Shown: positions 42,853-55,239, counted from the stretch's first letter. The stretch is DNA of 64,000 nucleotides from Diabrotica undecimpunctata (GCF_040954645.1 NC_092807.1:84634608-84698607), one strand, 5' to 3'. Numbers and translations: made by a program. Notes: generated from the letters alone by a model not told the origin.

Positions 42853-45413
42853 CAAACTAGTTCAAAACGTTTTGTTGTCTTCAATCTTCTAGTTAGCCCA
42901 GTAGTATCGGGGAGGTGGATTGCCTCAATATTCTCGTGCCTATAGAGTAGTTGCTCGTAATTTCCTGCCTTCTTCTTGATGCTTATGTCCACAGTTTTCA
43001 TTCCTAGGTCCTTATGGAGGTCACTGTTTGTCACATACCAAGGAGCATCTACAATATTTCTCAGTATTTTATTTTGGAATCTTTGTATTATTGTTATATT
43101 ACTTGGTCTAGTATTGGTTTGTAAAGTAATAACTTATTATGCATTGACAATGTGGAGTTTCTTTCAACTAGCCAATACATTTTTTTGTATCTTATATTTA
43201 GTTCTTCCCTTTTTTTCTTTACTTGAGCCTTCCAGCGTAGCTTTGCATCTAATGTTATACCCAAATACTTAGCCGTATCAGCATAATGGTACTTGAACTG
43301 GTATATATTGTATTTTCTTATTGGTGAAATTAACATGGACAGATTTAGCTTCATTCAGCCCGATTCTCCATTTTTGTGTCCATTTATGGATTTGGTTAAC
43401 TGTTATTTGGACAGCTATTCATTCTGCTTGGATAGCTGTATCATCAGCAAAGGTGGCAACTGTGTTGTCTTCCAATACAGGTATATCACACGTGTATAGT
43501 AGGTATAGGACCGGACCCAACACACTGCCTTGTGGAACATCTGCCCTAATTTCTTTTAAGTCTGAAAAACAGTCTTCTTGCTTAATTTTAAAATGTTGTT
43601 CTTTTATGTAAGATTGTAAAGTTTTGAGTACTGTTTAGGTCAAAAACATTTTAGTTTATGTATTAAACCTTCATGCCAGACTTTATCAAAAGCCTGTGTA
43701 GCGTCAAGGAAAACAGTTGAACATACTTTCTTTTCTTCCAAAGATCTTTCGATAATATTTTTGATTCTGTGCACCTGATCGATTGTTGAGTGCTTATCTC
43801 TAAATCCAAAATTATGTGCCGGAATAAAATTTTTTGCTTTAATACTTGGTTTTATTCTCTTGAGAAGCAGTTTTTTCAAACAACTTCGATATTGCAGGTA
43901 GCAGAGATATCAGTCTGTATGACGAAACCTCATGTGCTGCTTTTTCTGGTTTAGGAATCATAATGACTTCCGCCATCTTCCATATCATTAGTACATAATT
44001 TAATCTGAATGTATCATTAATAAGGTTGGTTAATTTTACGATTGCTCTTGGGGAAGATTTTTCAACAGCTCACCCTTAATTAAATCATAGCCCGGAGCTT
44101 TCTTCGGGTTCGGGTATTTCTTCCATCACTTCTTTTGGTGTAGTTAGCCGAATTTCTTCCTCTAATTGAACAGATTCCTCCCATCTTTCTTCATCTTCTT
44201 TATATTAATTTGGTTTGAATGTATTTTCAAGATATGCAGCAAATAGCTCTGCTTTTTGTGTACTACTTCTGGCCCAATTTCCATTTTCTAGTTTAAAAGG
44301 CGGAGAGCGAATAATAGGTCCTTTCAGTCTTTTCGTAGCTTTCCATAAGGAATAATCTTAACTACCGTCATCTGTTAACTCCTTTAAGTAAGAATTAATT
44401 GAATCATTCTTTAATTGTAGGATAGTTCTTTTGAGTTGTTGGCTTGCACGATTTAGTTTAGTTTTATCTTGAAGGAACCTTGTTTGTTGCCAAATTCTTC
44501 CCAAATTTCGTTTTTCAATTATCATGTTTCTTACTTCCTTTGGATAATTGTTTCCTTTTAACCTAAATTTCAGTGTAGGAGTGTTTTTCCATGCTGATTG
44601 CTGGATATTGCTGTATCTTTATCTACTTGCTCTGTGGTTTGTAGTGGTATACTTAGATTTATTTTGTCTTTAAGGTTCAGTTTAAAACTTGCCCGATCCG
44701 TCAATTTGTTTGTTAGTGTAGGGTTACTTTGTTTTTTAATAATCTTGTCACTCATGGTTAGTACTATGAGCGAATGATCAGAATTTAAGTTCCAACAATC
44801 GTCAATGTCAAGGAAATTAGCTGAAATATTCTTAATAATAAAGAAGTCTATTAGATCAGGGATCTTATTTCTGTCTGTAGGCCAGTGGGTTGGTCTACCA
44901 GTTGAAAGTGCTTCACACATATGTTCTTTGATAGCTAACAAAAGCTCCTTTCCCTTAGTGGTGGTTATTCTAGAGCCCCAGTGCATGTTCTTTGCATTAA
45001 AGTCGCCTCCAATAATAAACCTTTCCCCTAAACTTTTTAAGGAATTCAGTATACTGCTCTTTTTTAATGAAATGTTTAGGTGTGCAGTATATTGAACTTA
45101 CATTTATTTCAAAAGTTTTAGTTAGTATGTTTACTGTAGTAGCTTGAATATATTCGGTTTGATATTCCAACTCTTCATGATGGAAATACTATCTTTGATG
45201 ATGATTGCGCTGCCTTCTTTGGCCGCATTATTAGGATGTACTGTGTGGTATACCTTGTACCCTTTAAATCTAATGTAGGACTGATTTGTGAAATGCGTTT
45301 CAGAGACAAGACACAAATCAATTTTTTTCTATGTCAACGATTGCTTGCAGTTCTTATTGATTTTTAAGCAACTCGTTGGCGTTCCATGCGACAATTCTAA
45401 GGTCATTAGCCAT
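42853..45413 (-). pseudogene. Jockey-like ORF2, endonuclease and RT
   Basis: ATG at 45413 overlaps the ORF1 stop. MANDLRIVAWNANELLKN opens the AP-type endonuclease, CLVSETHFTNQSYIRFKGYK gives the E-T-H motif, KHMHWGSRITTTKGKELL the N-A-K/H region and LNSDHSLIVLTMSD the final S-D-H. RT: PKKAPGYDLI-like (44100), NFGFRDKHSTIDQVHRIKNI and STVFLDATQAFDKVWHEGLI (43800-43650), then ATFADDTAIQAE (43450) with intact A-D-D. KYLGITLDAKLRWKAQVKKK, LHKDLGMKTVDISIKKKAGN and TTGLTRRLKTTKRFELV close it. A stop after KNQ and several frameshifts are present. Confidence 0.88.
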
Positions 45414-46320
45414 TTTTTACCTTCGGAATAGCACCTTGAGGTCTATATTCCAGAAAAGTGACCCTTTCATTTATTTTTTTAATTCCTGTAATATCTTGTA
45501 GAGTCACTTCTGTTTCTTTTTCAATCTCTGTTGTTTTTTGATATTCATCATTATAATTTTCATTCCGACCTTTTGTTACCTCACCATATATCTTATTACT
45601 AGTAACTATCTTTACTTGTTTTCTTTCACCAATATTTGATTTGGTTGCAGTTGTCCTTCTGTCTGGAGGATGTGGCAAATTCATTTTTTTCAAATTTCTG
45701 TTTTTTACCTGTTGCATTTCCTTTGCGACGATACATCCTCGGTAGTTAGCAGGGTGGTTTTTGCCACAATGAACACATCTTTATTTTAACATTTGACATT
45801 TTTTGCATTGCGGTATTAATTTTGAGTTTTTAAAAGACTGAATTTCAACTCTTGTTCCTAGGATGTCCGTTATCCCATATATTTTGTTGACATCTTCGTC
45901 TGGTTTGAAGGTTAACATAAACATGTCTAATGGCTGTTTGTTAACTGCATCTATAGCTTTATAACCTTTTCTTTGCAGATCTTCAATAATTTTTTGAGAC
46001 GAGCAAGAGTGATGTAATCTTTTTACTATAACTTTTAGCGGTCTTTCCTGTTTGTTTTTGTATGAGTGATATTGGAAATTTTTTTCTCTTAAAGCTTTTA
46101 TTAAATTTCTGCAATCTTCACCGTCTGGTACATTAACTTTTATCACTTTACTATTCACATGTTTAGTAGTAAAGTTATTTAACTTTGATTTAAGGAAGTT
46201 GTATGGGCCATCTTATTCTTTGAAGCCTTCCACTATCACAGGTGGAGGCATCTTGGCTTTCTTAACTGTAGTTTCTTTGGTGCTGGGTTTTTGTGTTAAG
46301 ATGGATGGGGAGGTATCCAT
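45406..46320 (-). pseudogene. Jockey-like ORF1, gag-like RNA-binding protein
   Basis: ATG at 46320 (MDTSPSILTQKPSTKE). A TAA near 46211 breaks it. 46158-45781 holds the PRE_C2HC-type domain: SKVIKVNVPDGEDCRNLIKA, PLKVIVKRLHHSCSSQKIIE, LQRKGYKAIDAVNKQPLDMF and IPQCKKCQ. The zinc-knuckle region is shortened: C-K-K-C-Q is followed within five residues by a stop and RCVHCGKNHPANYRGC, so the middle of the first knuckle is deleted. The tail is hydrophilic and ends PKVKNG at 45406. The family protein coats element RNA and targets it. Confidence 0.82.
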
Positions 46321-46664
46321 CTTACGTTTCTTGCTGGTTCTTAATTTGGGAAAGAATTAAGTAATTTCATCCAAGACATGTGGAAACATAGTGGCATTTC
46401 AAGGACGCAAGTCATCAAAAAGCGATGAACTTAAGATAGGTGGAAGGTCGGGAATGATTTAGGGTGCGCAAAGTCCGGGTCTAGTTCCGCTTACGCTCCT
46501 TAGGATTCCCTCTGTTGCCCCATTGCGTTCGCCTAACAAGAATTAGTGGCCGCTCCTGGCCAAGAAAATGACTGCCTCTCCGTTTAGTCGGCTTTTTCGA
46601 CAAGTAGGAGGAAACTGTGAGGATATTCTTCTAGAGCGGCCCTTCTCTACATGGGTAACCCGTA

Positions 46665-46687
46665 TCTATATATATATATATATATAC
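46665..46687. repeat. Short (TA)n run
   Basis: About 22 bp of TA repeats beside the LINE 5' end. Confidence 0.9.
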
Positions 46688-46935
46688 AAGGGATACGAAA
46701 AATATATCATGACTAATTTTCAGACCCATTCATTATACATATTAAATTTCATAAACATCGGTCAAGCAGTTTCGGAGCAGTGTGGCTTCTAACTCGGTGA
46801 CTGTTATATGGATATTAAAATCTAGGGGTATTGTTTAATGCTACATTATAACAAAATAAAAAAAAATTATACAAAAAAATTTAAGAAAATGTTCGAGATG
46901 GACCACCCTTACACCTTAGACATATTAGAAAAAAA
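46688..46935. repeat. Single copy of the ~260-bp repeat family
   Basis: Same blocks and order as the tandem array at 11478-12160: AAATTTCATAAACATCGGTC, TTTCGGAGCAGTGTGGC, AACTCGGTGACTG, GGGGTATTGTTTAATGC, ACATTATAACAAAAT, GACCACCCTTACACC. It is permuted: this copy starts at the AATCGGTC block. Confidence 0.8.
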
Positions 46936-47189
46936 TGCTTAGATTTTTAACTTTAGTTCTGCTTTTATGTTTGGTTAATAGCAGCATAGTACTGCCAATG
47001 TCCGACATATCGCCGTTTAATTGCCGTTAAACATTAACTAAAAGGCGTTTTAGCATTCGTCATATTGCCAGAACGCGACGAGCATGCAAACAAAACGTGT
47101 AGATAGAGAACAATGTAAGTTAAGATTAATTAAAGGTGTACAAACGAAACAAGAAATAACAGTAAATAGAAAAAAAATGACGAAAAAAC
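46936..47189. other. No gene recognised
   Basis: No family motif found. Confidence 0.5.
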
Positions 47190-48055
47190 ATCGCATATAT
47201 AATATGTAAAATGACATCGCAATACAACGAGATCAATCAAGAAATTAAAAAAGGTATTTTAGAACAAAAAATACAAAACAGAATTATGAAATACTGGATA
47301 TATTGGAAAAGAGGACAAAAATAAGAACATGGCGAAAACAATAAAGTTGACAAAGCAATAAAAAGTGCTATTAGATAAGTCAAAATTAAATATATTATGA
47401 TTCAACGATGTGAATAATTAAAAACATAGATCTGTATAAGTATCTGGTTTAATCTTTATAAAGAAGTCAAAAACGATATAGACATATCTAACAAAAGTAG
47501 AGAAATCCTATGTGGTTTAAAAAGCTATATTAAACAGCAATAAGAAAGCACTAAAGACGAGAAAGTAGGGTCAGAGAGGTTGGAATTCCCCAGAATTGTG
47601 GATAAGCGTATACTACGGATTACATTAATTGATATTTATTAAAATCTGTAAAACAGGTAAAATACTATAGGAGTTGCTAAGGTCTACCTTTGTTACTTTA
47701 CCATAGAAACCTAATAAAAAAAAATGTCAGCAATACAAAATCATTAGCTCAACTAGTCAATTTCTCAAAAGCTGCCTAAAATTAATTCAAAAAAGAATCT
47801 ATCTAAAATACGAAAAACAACAATATAATAATTTTTTTGGGAAAGCTGTCGGTACAAGGCAAGTACTTTTTGCCACACAAGTTCTTTTCCATCGCAGTAG
47901 AGATATCAACTGTGACATATACACAACACACGTTTTGTCGACTATGACAAAACATTTAATAGTATTCGAAATCGACTTCACAAACGTCAAAATACTGGTC
48001 AAACAACAAAATTATCATAAGGGATCCCTCCTAGAAATGTGCAATTTTCTTAAAC
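47190..48055 (+). pseudogene. Degenerate LINE ORF2
   Basis: Basic linker-like peptides with many stops (YNEINQEIKKGILEQKIQN) precede a decayed RT: GTRQVLFATQVLFHRSRDIN near 47850, matching the FGFRxGxGTRxALFA... block, then DYDKTFNSIRNRLHKR with the Asp region of the first catalytic motif. Nothing of the catalytic A-D-D box is left. Old copy. Confidence 0.65.
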
Positions 48056-48266
48056 ATCCATCATCAGCCCTTAATAAACGAATTGACATCGATAATTTAA
48101 TCCAGAGTTGTCACTTTCTCATCTAATACAATGAATAAAAATCACACCAAACTCCATATCCGAGCTCAACAAAATAGTCTCAATATATTCTGGGGATTTT
48201 CAAAAAACACAGTGATGAAAACCTTGAAATTGGTTTTTCTTCATGATCACGTCGAGAAACGGTAGG

Positions 48267-49108
48267 TGGATAAATTTCTGTACGAAATGTATCCAAGTGT
48301 TGCTACGCCACTGGTAGCAATTAACTTACAATTCTTAACTTCTATCTAGGTAAATTCTCATGAAAGTCGAAAGTGTATTTAAAAGATATGTTTATCCGTA
48401 GATTAACTTTGCCCGACCAATTCTAAAAATTGCTCTGTTAGACAAGAATTCAAAAGATCGGTTTTTACCTACCTCTTTATAGAAATATCGAAGTTGTCTC
48501 CCGCCGCTCGAAAATCCCTTGCAATAGTCAGGTACTGAAAATCGGAATTTTAAGTCAGTATAGTATTGTACCCCAGCTTAGCTGGTCGCTCGCATATTAA
48601 TTAGTTTTTAGATTCGAATTCGATATAATTCGACGAATTTTTGGTTTACGAAATTTTAGACTATCGCGTAATCAGTATCAAGTATTGTTTTTAGAGTTTT
48701 ATCTCGCGCATTGTAGTTATCGTTACATAGCTTAGAGTTAAAAGCTGAACGCTCATTAGTTATTAAGTTTATTCATATATAAGAAAACGTCCTTAGTTGA
48801 AGTGATAGTTAGTAGTAATATTTAATCTGTATCAGTGCCTGTGTTTGTAGTGTCTCGTGGACCAGTGTATAGACAGTGATCGGGGATATTTCAATAAAGA
48901 ACTTGCGCTAAAACTTTGGCTAGATATTAACTTAGTTGTAATAATATTTAATTATTAAATTACGTATTGTTTAAACTGCTTGTGTTCTTATTTCCCACGC
49001 CAGTGGGTGGTCCTTCGGATTGGAAGTAATTACAAGACTTAGTACGCTTTAAATGGTAGAAATATCGCCATCCTGATTTGTTGAACAAATGTCCGTTTAA
49101 TTCTACCA
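48267..49108. repeat. Solo LTR, 842 bp, with 5-bp target duplication
   Basis: Starts TGGATAAATTTC and ends AATTCTACCA, so TGG...CCA borders. It is flanked by GTAGG on both sides (48262-48266 and 49109-49113). Inside, in plus orientation, a TATA-like TATATAAG (48774) and AATAAA (48892) fit LTR order. Removing it and one GTAGG joins the two Penelope-like RT pieces. Superfamily (gypsy or BEL) unknown, since no internal region is left. Confidence 0.85.
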
Positions 49109-49113
49109 GTAGG

Positions 49114-49960
49114 GATGAATCAGTTTCCACCTCCAGTGTGAACTGGATACTAGGATATATATACCATTCAGATAGATTTGAAAAGACATCAAAGCATCCC
49201 TGCCATGTGGCCAAATGACGAATGTATCGTCAACATATCGTAGCTAACATGATGGTTTGAGCATTGATGTGGATAGTGCTCGGGTCTCGAAGTCTTCCAT
49301 AAAGATATTGGCAATTACTGAAGATAGTGGTAAGCCCATTTAGGTAACATTTGATTCTCGTAGACTTTATTTGGAAAGAGGAAATAAGTGTTGGTACTGT
49401 ATTTAGTTTTCAGAATGTTTTTAGAGTTTCGTCTATAGAAATGTTTGTAAAGAGTGAAACGATATTGAAACTTACTAGAATGTCTGACAATGAGATAGTT
49501 TATTGTTAAGAAGTTCGATAAAATGAAAACAATTTTTGACGATGGCCAATGGTTGTGTGGGCAGTTGTATGTACTGACAATGGGACGTAGGGAAATAACG
49601 GATTTGTGAATTTTGGGTAGACCATATATTCGAGGTGTTCTGGAAGACTTACTTTTCGTGAGGAATTAGAGATTGTTTTATGTCAACAGGAAGAGAGGTT
49701 TTGTTGATAATGGCTTTTGTTGTTTTCTCCAGATAGATTGTTGGATTATTAGGAATTAGTCTGTAGTCTGAAGTATAAATCATTTTTGAGAGTTTAATGA
49801 TATAAGAAGAAGTGGTTAGGATGACGGTGGCATTTCCTTTATCAGCGGGAAGAATGACTAGATTTGGATTTGACTGAAGTTCTTTCAGGGCTGTTTTCTC
49901 GGATTTGTTAATGTTCAACGTAGGAGGCTTTGAGTTTATAAGAACTCTAGCCATATCTTG
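49114..49960 (-). pseudogene. Penelope-like reverse transcriptase
   Basis: Covers the ILPADKGNATVIL motif, the fingers and palm and the catalytic YVDD (about 49228-49239). Penelope-like RT is related to telomerase RT and primes on nicked DNA. The start and end are frame-broken; the 101-codon open frame 49954-49649 is only its first part. It is followed by the solo LTR, inserted at the E-T-D-S-S-L / P-F-L-D-V junction. Confidence 0.8.
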
Positions 49961-50445
49961 TCTAGTTATTTCAGCATATTCGGAAACTAAACTGAAGATG
50001 GCTTCTTTAGTTTAACAGAAGACTGTCTCAATTAAAATGTGAGTTGCGGTAACAGAGTAATTGAAACCTTCTGCCAAATAATTAATGGCAATGGTCGAAA
50101 TAGGGGTAATAAAATTAGCTCTTCAGAGTTTTAGTCTTAGAGTCGAAAGTGTTTAGGGCTGTCTGTGTGTTGATATCGCCGAAACTATGTCATAATATAA
50201 GATGTACACTGAAAGAATGAATAGATGACCAGATATTAAAAATAGTGATATTTTTGACATCTAGTTTTCGTCTAGTGAAATGAATAGCTTCACGGATAAG
50301 CCCAAAACTGGTCTTCCTATGAATTTGAGAGATAGAAGAAGAAGTATGGTGTTTGAGATTTAGAAATTTGGAAATGTCTTTATGGTCTCGCCAGGCTTTA
50401 AGAAATGTTAAATCACAAGAAAAACGATTTTTACGTTGCAGCAGA

Positions 50446-51414
50446 TAATGAATTATATAAGATTATTAATATTATTATATATTAATGACAGGAAGTAATG
50501 GGACATCAGGTTTCAATTTTTACTTTTTAGTTGTTCATTAATGTTAGTGTCTCGCTTTATGCGTCCATAAGTTTTTATATGTTTTAAATAACATCTTGTC
50601 CTCAATCTTGTACATTTAAGAACCTCGAGAATAGCAAGGCTAAACTCACGAAATACTAATTTTATATATGCATGTATGTGGTTTGTTATAATAAAGATTT
50701 TTTTAAATTGTTAAAGAATATTTTATATAAATGTTTTTGTTTTGAAATCTAATCCTTACACTTATTTTTCTTAATGGTTTATGACAGCACTTGTCTTACC
50801 CAATGACTAACCTTGTGAAAATGTAAGTTTTGCCCGCCCACATTACTACAATTGATACCATCTTCATTCGATTCAGTATCTCCCACGATATTCCCGATTT
50901 CCACTACCTTATTGTATTTTCATATTTATGAGTTTTTATCGCAATTTATCATCTGCATTTTCACAGTCGTGATAAGTGTAATGGGTATATCTGCTTTTCC
51001 TTTTGTCATGCTTGACGAAAGACGTACCTTGAATTTTGCATACTTCCATTAATCATTTTTTAGCATAACTGTATTGAACCGATATATTTAGGTCATTCTA
51101 GTATATCTATTAGTCAGTTATGCAGATTATATATGGCTAGTGTGGCCTTAATGTATTTATATTGATCTAAACAAAAGCTGTCATTAAAGGCGATACAATT
51201 TCTTTGTACGTAATAACTAGCCTGAATTTTCTTCGATAATTTATTTTATTATTAAGTTCTAATTGCTTCCAATTCAAGTATTTTTTAGAATTTGTAAAGA
51301 TGTGAAATATGTAATAGATATATATAATGGGGTAAAAACTGTAGTGTTAGGACAGGTGTAGAAGCAAATCAATGATTGTCCTTCTTTCTCTTTAATCTCC
51401 AGTCAGTTTTACAG
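50446..51414. other. No gene recognised
   Basis: AT-rich; no family motif on either strand. Confidence 0.5.
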
Positions 51415-51640
51415 ATTCTTCATAAAAGTTTCATTGGAATCTTTCTGTCACACATTATCTATTTCATTCATTTTTCATTTTTATCATTTATTTCTAAATT
51501 ACTTTGTAGTACTGATCCTAGATGTTTAAAATAATTGCTTCCCACGGTGATTTCATCAGTTAAAATTATTATCTTATTTGTATTAGTAACTCCATCTTTA
51601 AACAAACATTCTAAATACTTCTTTTTTATTTCAGTAAGTT
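51415..51640 (-). pseudogene. LINE ORF2 scrap (thumb region)
   Basis: GSNYFKHLGSVLQSN then EINDKNEK and CDRKIPMKL, the FKYLGSVLQSxGEI...DRKxPxKLKGKFY block of an RTE-like LINE. Same family as 52055-53185 but a separate copy. Confidence 0.6.
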
Positions 51641-51847
51641 TCTTTAATACTGGAAATTACTGAAGTGAAAAATAAAGCATATTAAATTTCACGTCCGAAA
51701 AACAAGACCAGAACATTAGCAAAAGATATAAAACAAAACATTTAATACTCAGAAGTGGATAACAAACCATTACAATTGTTTAAAATAGCCGAAAACAATT
51801 ATATTTCATTTATACAAATTTATAGTAAAAACATAAAAACAAAGTAA
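51641..51847. other. No gene recognised
   Basis: Short AT-rich interval. Confidence 0.5.
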
Positions 51848-52050
51848 GTTACCAAACGGATGGAACAATGAAATAATATGCACCATCCACAAAAGTCCAA
51901 TTTGCTTAAAAGATTTAATTACAGGAAGATTTGCCCTATTAAGCTCAGCTTATAAAATATTTTCATACATCCTATCCTCTCGCCTAAGACCATATGCAGA
52001 GAATAAAATAGAAAACTATCGAAGTGCTTTCTGGGCAGAAAAACTAAAAT
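51848..52050 (+). pseudogene. LINE RT scrap
   Basis: KLPNGWNNEIICTIHKSPIC then LLSSAYKIFSYILSSRLRPY and NKIENYRSAFWAEK, the P-x-x-W...NYRxITLL-x-x-AYKxF...CGFR block of RT. One open stretch of about 65 residues. Confidence 0.68.
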
Positions 52051-52054
52051 AATC

Positions 52055-53185
52055 ATCACTCATTTTGCCTTTATCCCTATGCGGGATCAGCTTTCCTAAT
52101 TACAGTTCCCCATAAGTTTCTATCTTGGGTTATACCAATATAAATCGTCTTTAGAGACACGTCCTCCTTAAGTGTCTTTCCCTAGGTCTTCTTTATTCTT
52201 TCTCTCGTGCTCCTTTCAGTAAATTGCAAACTACTAATTTTTAATATTGGGTAGTTATCGTCTTGACATTGAATATGCCTAAATTATTTTAACCTAGGCT
52301 CGCTCTTATATATTATTTATCCTTAATTTTGTCCTTTTTTGTAACTTCACTGATCCATTTAAGCATTTTCATAATAGTTGGTTTTATAGAATTTGTCTTT
52401 AGTTTTATTGGAATCTTTCTGTCACAAAACATACCACTCGCTCCCTTTCACTTTATCCATTCCGCTTCAACTCTACTACCCGAGTATTCATCTATATCCA
52501 TGTTACTCTATAATACTCTATTTTTGTCCTACTAAGTTTTAAATCTTTTCCCTTATTATCTTTTCTTTACTATTACAGTTTTGTTTTAAATCCCATTTAG
52601 TATTGGCTACTAACACTAGATCAGTAGCATGTATTAAACACCAGGCAATGTTATCCTGTATTTTGCCTGATATCTTATCCCTGATAAACTGAGAACTGAT
52701 GTTACTTTATTTTCACATGAAATTTATAAGTCTCTCCCATATCTGTCGTAACAATACTTGTTACTTTCGTATGCATGTTTCTAAGGCTCTTTACGTACTC
52801 ACCTGAAACTCCTTACTAATTGAGCGCCCACGATAAAACCTTTCGAGGAACTCTATTTATAGGAATCAATAGAATATATAGAAACCAAACCGATTACCGA
52901 TCATTTCCGTTTCTTCGCGTATTCGTCTATTAATACTATCTCCCATATTTTCATGGTATGACTAAGTTGTTTTATATCTCTGTTTTGTGCATTGCTAGAT
53001 ATCTTCTTTTTTTGTAAATATATAGTAATATAATGGTAATATATTACTTTTTTATTCGTCTGGCATTTGTTCCACTTTCATAATTCTATTACATAAACGT
53101 ATTCCGTTATCTCCTAAAGCTCTCTGTAGGTCCCTAGTAATATCAACTGATCCAATTGCTTCACCTTTCTTTATTCATGTTTATC
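52055..53185 (-). pseudogene. RTE-like LINE, decayed, with internal deletion
   Basis: Right to left: LGDNGIRLCNRIMKVEQMPD (53110), then HENMGDSINRRIREETEMIG and NRFGF, KVLSWALN (52850), RNMHTKVTSIVTTDMGETYK, then QDNIAWCLIHATDLVLVAN (52650), where the catalytic F-A-D-D reads H-A-T-D. RKIPIKLKTKFYKT is followed directly by MKMLKWISEVTKKDKI, so the tract between the thumb and the C-terminus is deleted. It ends ITQDRNLWGTVIRKADPA with a GATGATTATT tail at 52055. Old copy, broad family identity clear. Confidence 0.75.
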
Positions 53186-53735
53186 ATTTAAGTGACCATG
53201 AATATTACTTTCTTCTTTAGCTCAACTGGTTATCTGTCAAATTCTTCATAATAAATTAATATACGTAATTAATGTAATAAGTAGATTAATCAAAGGATTT
53301 TTCCATTGCTTTTTGTGAGATAATATTGTAACTACAGGGACAGGTGAAGGGTAAGGTTAGGCAGAAGAAGAAAGAGGTGAAGGAGAAGCGTAGACAAGAA
53401 AAGAAAGATAAAAGAAGAAGGGATGTAGAAAAGTAGAGTTAGAAATCTTAAGTTTATCTTAAATTAGCGAAAGTTTTAAGTCAAAAGTATATCAAATTAC
53501 TAGTAGGATAGACATATTCGAACAATAACAGAACGGTATAAAAATAGACTTAAAAAACGGAGTAGACTAACAACAAAACTATTTAAAAAATAAAATAGCA
53601 CAAGCGATTTAAAATCTTATTTAGAAAAATAAATAATTGAGAAAGAAAAATTGGTTACCAAGCTAATATTGTTTCAGTAACTAATCTGAATAGACAGCGC
53701 CATTTTTCATAGTTAAATTGGGCATAATAGAAACT
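53186..53735. other. No gene; purine-rich stretch
   Basis: 53335-53450 is a purine-rich run that encodes a Lys/Glu/Arg-rich peptide in frame but has no recognisable family. It may be a LINE linker fragment. Confidence 0.45.
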
Positions 53736-54129
53736 AGTAAAAACAGCATGGGAATCGTTCTTAATTCGAAGCTGCAGCTAGAGTTAATGGCAGAGAAAAA
53801 TAGCAGCTTTCATGGTAATTTCGCTTCTATGGGAGGCAGCAACCGTCTTGTTATTTCTTCCCCAGGATGTACCTAGTTATATCTCTCTTGTTTAAGCTTT
53901 TGGGAAAAGATATGACCAAAAGCATTTAAATTAGGTTTGCTAAAGTCAACTGAATCAAAAAGAAAAATCATTGGGGAAGGCAACGGGAAACCATCCTAAT
54001 TAACTTTCCCTAGTATAATCACAATGGATCAAGTCAATATCAAAACGGCCCTTAGTCCCGGGCACCCCTTAAGTGGGGAGAGGATGCTAAGAATCCCCCG
54101 GTTGCCACAAATATTTAGATTTAAGCATG

Positions 54130-55037
54130 ATAAGAGGATTGGTACATGAAATGTACGAAGTTTATTCCAGGCCGGAAAAGTGAATAACGTAATTAAAAAA
54201 ATGCAAAGACTCAACATTGACATACCTGGATGCAGTGAAGTTAGATGGCCCAATTTAGGCCAGTTATAACCACACAATATACTATTGTGGAAATACTACA
54301 ACAAGAAACAAAAACGGATTGGCTATAATAGTAAATAAAGATGTTAACAAATGTGTACTTAGTTTTATAGGAATATCAGATAGAGTTGCAGTACTCAAAA
54401 TTAATACTAAACCAGTTAACGTTATTCAAGCATATGCTCCAACTTCGGAAAGCTCAGAGTAGGAAATAGAAATATTCTATGAACAATTGAAACAATCACT
54501 AAAACATACCAAAAAGCAAGAAGTGAATATCCTGCTAGGAGATTTCAACGCCTAAGTAGGCAAAGGAGGTGTTGGCAATACTGTGGGACACTTTGGACCA
54601 CCTCGAAGACTCTACACCTGGAAATCTCCAGCTGACTGTCGGAAAAAACTAAAAAACTGAACTGAAAAAAAATGATTAGAAACCAGATTGACTACATCAT
54701 CATCAACAAACGATTTAAGAATTCCGTAAAATTCGCAAAAACATATCCGGAAGCAGATGTTCCATCAGACCATAATATTTTACTAGGACGTTTCAAACTC
54801 CACATGAAAAAAGTCCATAAAAGAAAAGAACAAAAACGTCCGGACATCCAGAAGTTGAAAGATAAAACCACAAGAAACGAAGTCAAAGAGAAGATCAACA
54901 ACAAAATAAACAGCATGGTAATCTCAGATATTAATCAAGAAAACATAAGTGTGGATGATATGTGGAATAAAATCAAAAATATCTGTAATTCAGTGGTAGA
55001 TAATAAACTTAAACCAGAAAACAATATAAAGAAATAG
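54130..55037 (+). pseudogene. LINE AP-type endonuclease domain
   Basis: GTWNVRSLFQAGKVNNVIKK (about 54149) is the W-N-V-R-S-L opening. IDIPGCSEVRWPNLGQL carries the catalytic E region, KPVNVIQAYAPTSESSE the Y-A-P motif, NILLGDFNA (54535) the G-D-F-N motif and IRNQIDYIIINKRFKN plus PSDHNILLGRFKLHMKK the D-Y-I and S-D-H motifs. It nicks target DNA to prime reverse transcription. Broken by stops at 54262, 54461 and 54554 among others. Confidence 0.85.
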
Positions 55038-55239
55038 CCGTGGATGAGACAAGAAATATTAGAGCTAATGGAAGAACGAAGAAAACACAGAAATAAGAAT
55101 GAGGAAAGATACAAAGAAATAAACAAAATCACTAAGAAAAAGATTAAAGACGCAAAAGAATTATGGCTACAAGATCAATGCATAGAAATAGAATCCCTAA
55201 AACAGTAGCATGACACTTTTAACCTACATAAAAAGATCA

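Larger units (their letters stand above)
42634..46660 (-). mobile_element. Jockey-like LINE, nearly full length (~4 kb)
   Basis: Read right to left: 5' leader (about 46660-46321), ORF1, ORF2, a 200-bp 3' region and an A-rich end (AATAAAAAAAT near 42634). ORF1 and ORF2 overlap by eight bases (AATGGCTAA). Both are broken by scattered stops and frameshifts, so the element is inactive, but nearly every domain is present. Confidence 0.88.
48056..50445 (-). mobile_element. Penelope-like element, RT portion, split by a solo LTR
   Basis: Read right to left. 50440-50190 is the N-terminal part (SSSISQIHRKTSFGLIREAI, HFTRRKLDVKNITI). 49954-49650 contains EKTALKELQSNPNLVILPAD then KGNATVIL, the hallmark N-terminal RT motif of Penelope-like elements. 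LRYVDDTFVIWPHGRDAL at about 49240-49185 is the catalytic box, intact, then SIQFTLEVETDSSL. There the solo LTR interrupts. On the far side LPFLDVIMKKNQFQGFHHCVF (48262-48200) continues. The GIY-YIG domain was not found. Stops are scattered. Confidence 0.82.

Noticed and set aside
48565..48960. Host promoter with TATA and poly(A) signal
   Set aside because: The signals fall in LTR order inside an 842-bp block with TGG...CCA borders and a GTAGG duplication, so a solo LTR explains them better.
53335..53450. Lys/Glu-rich coding sequence of a host gene
   Set aside because: Purine-rich simple sequence encodes charged residues in any frame; no start, no domain and flanking stops.
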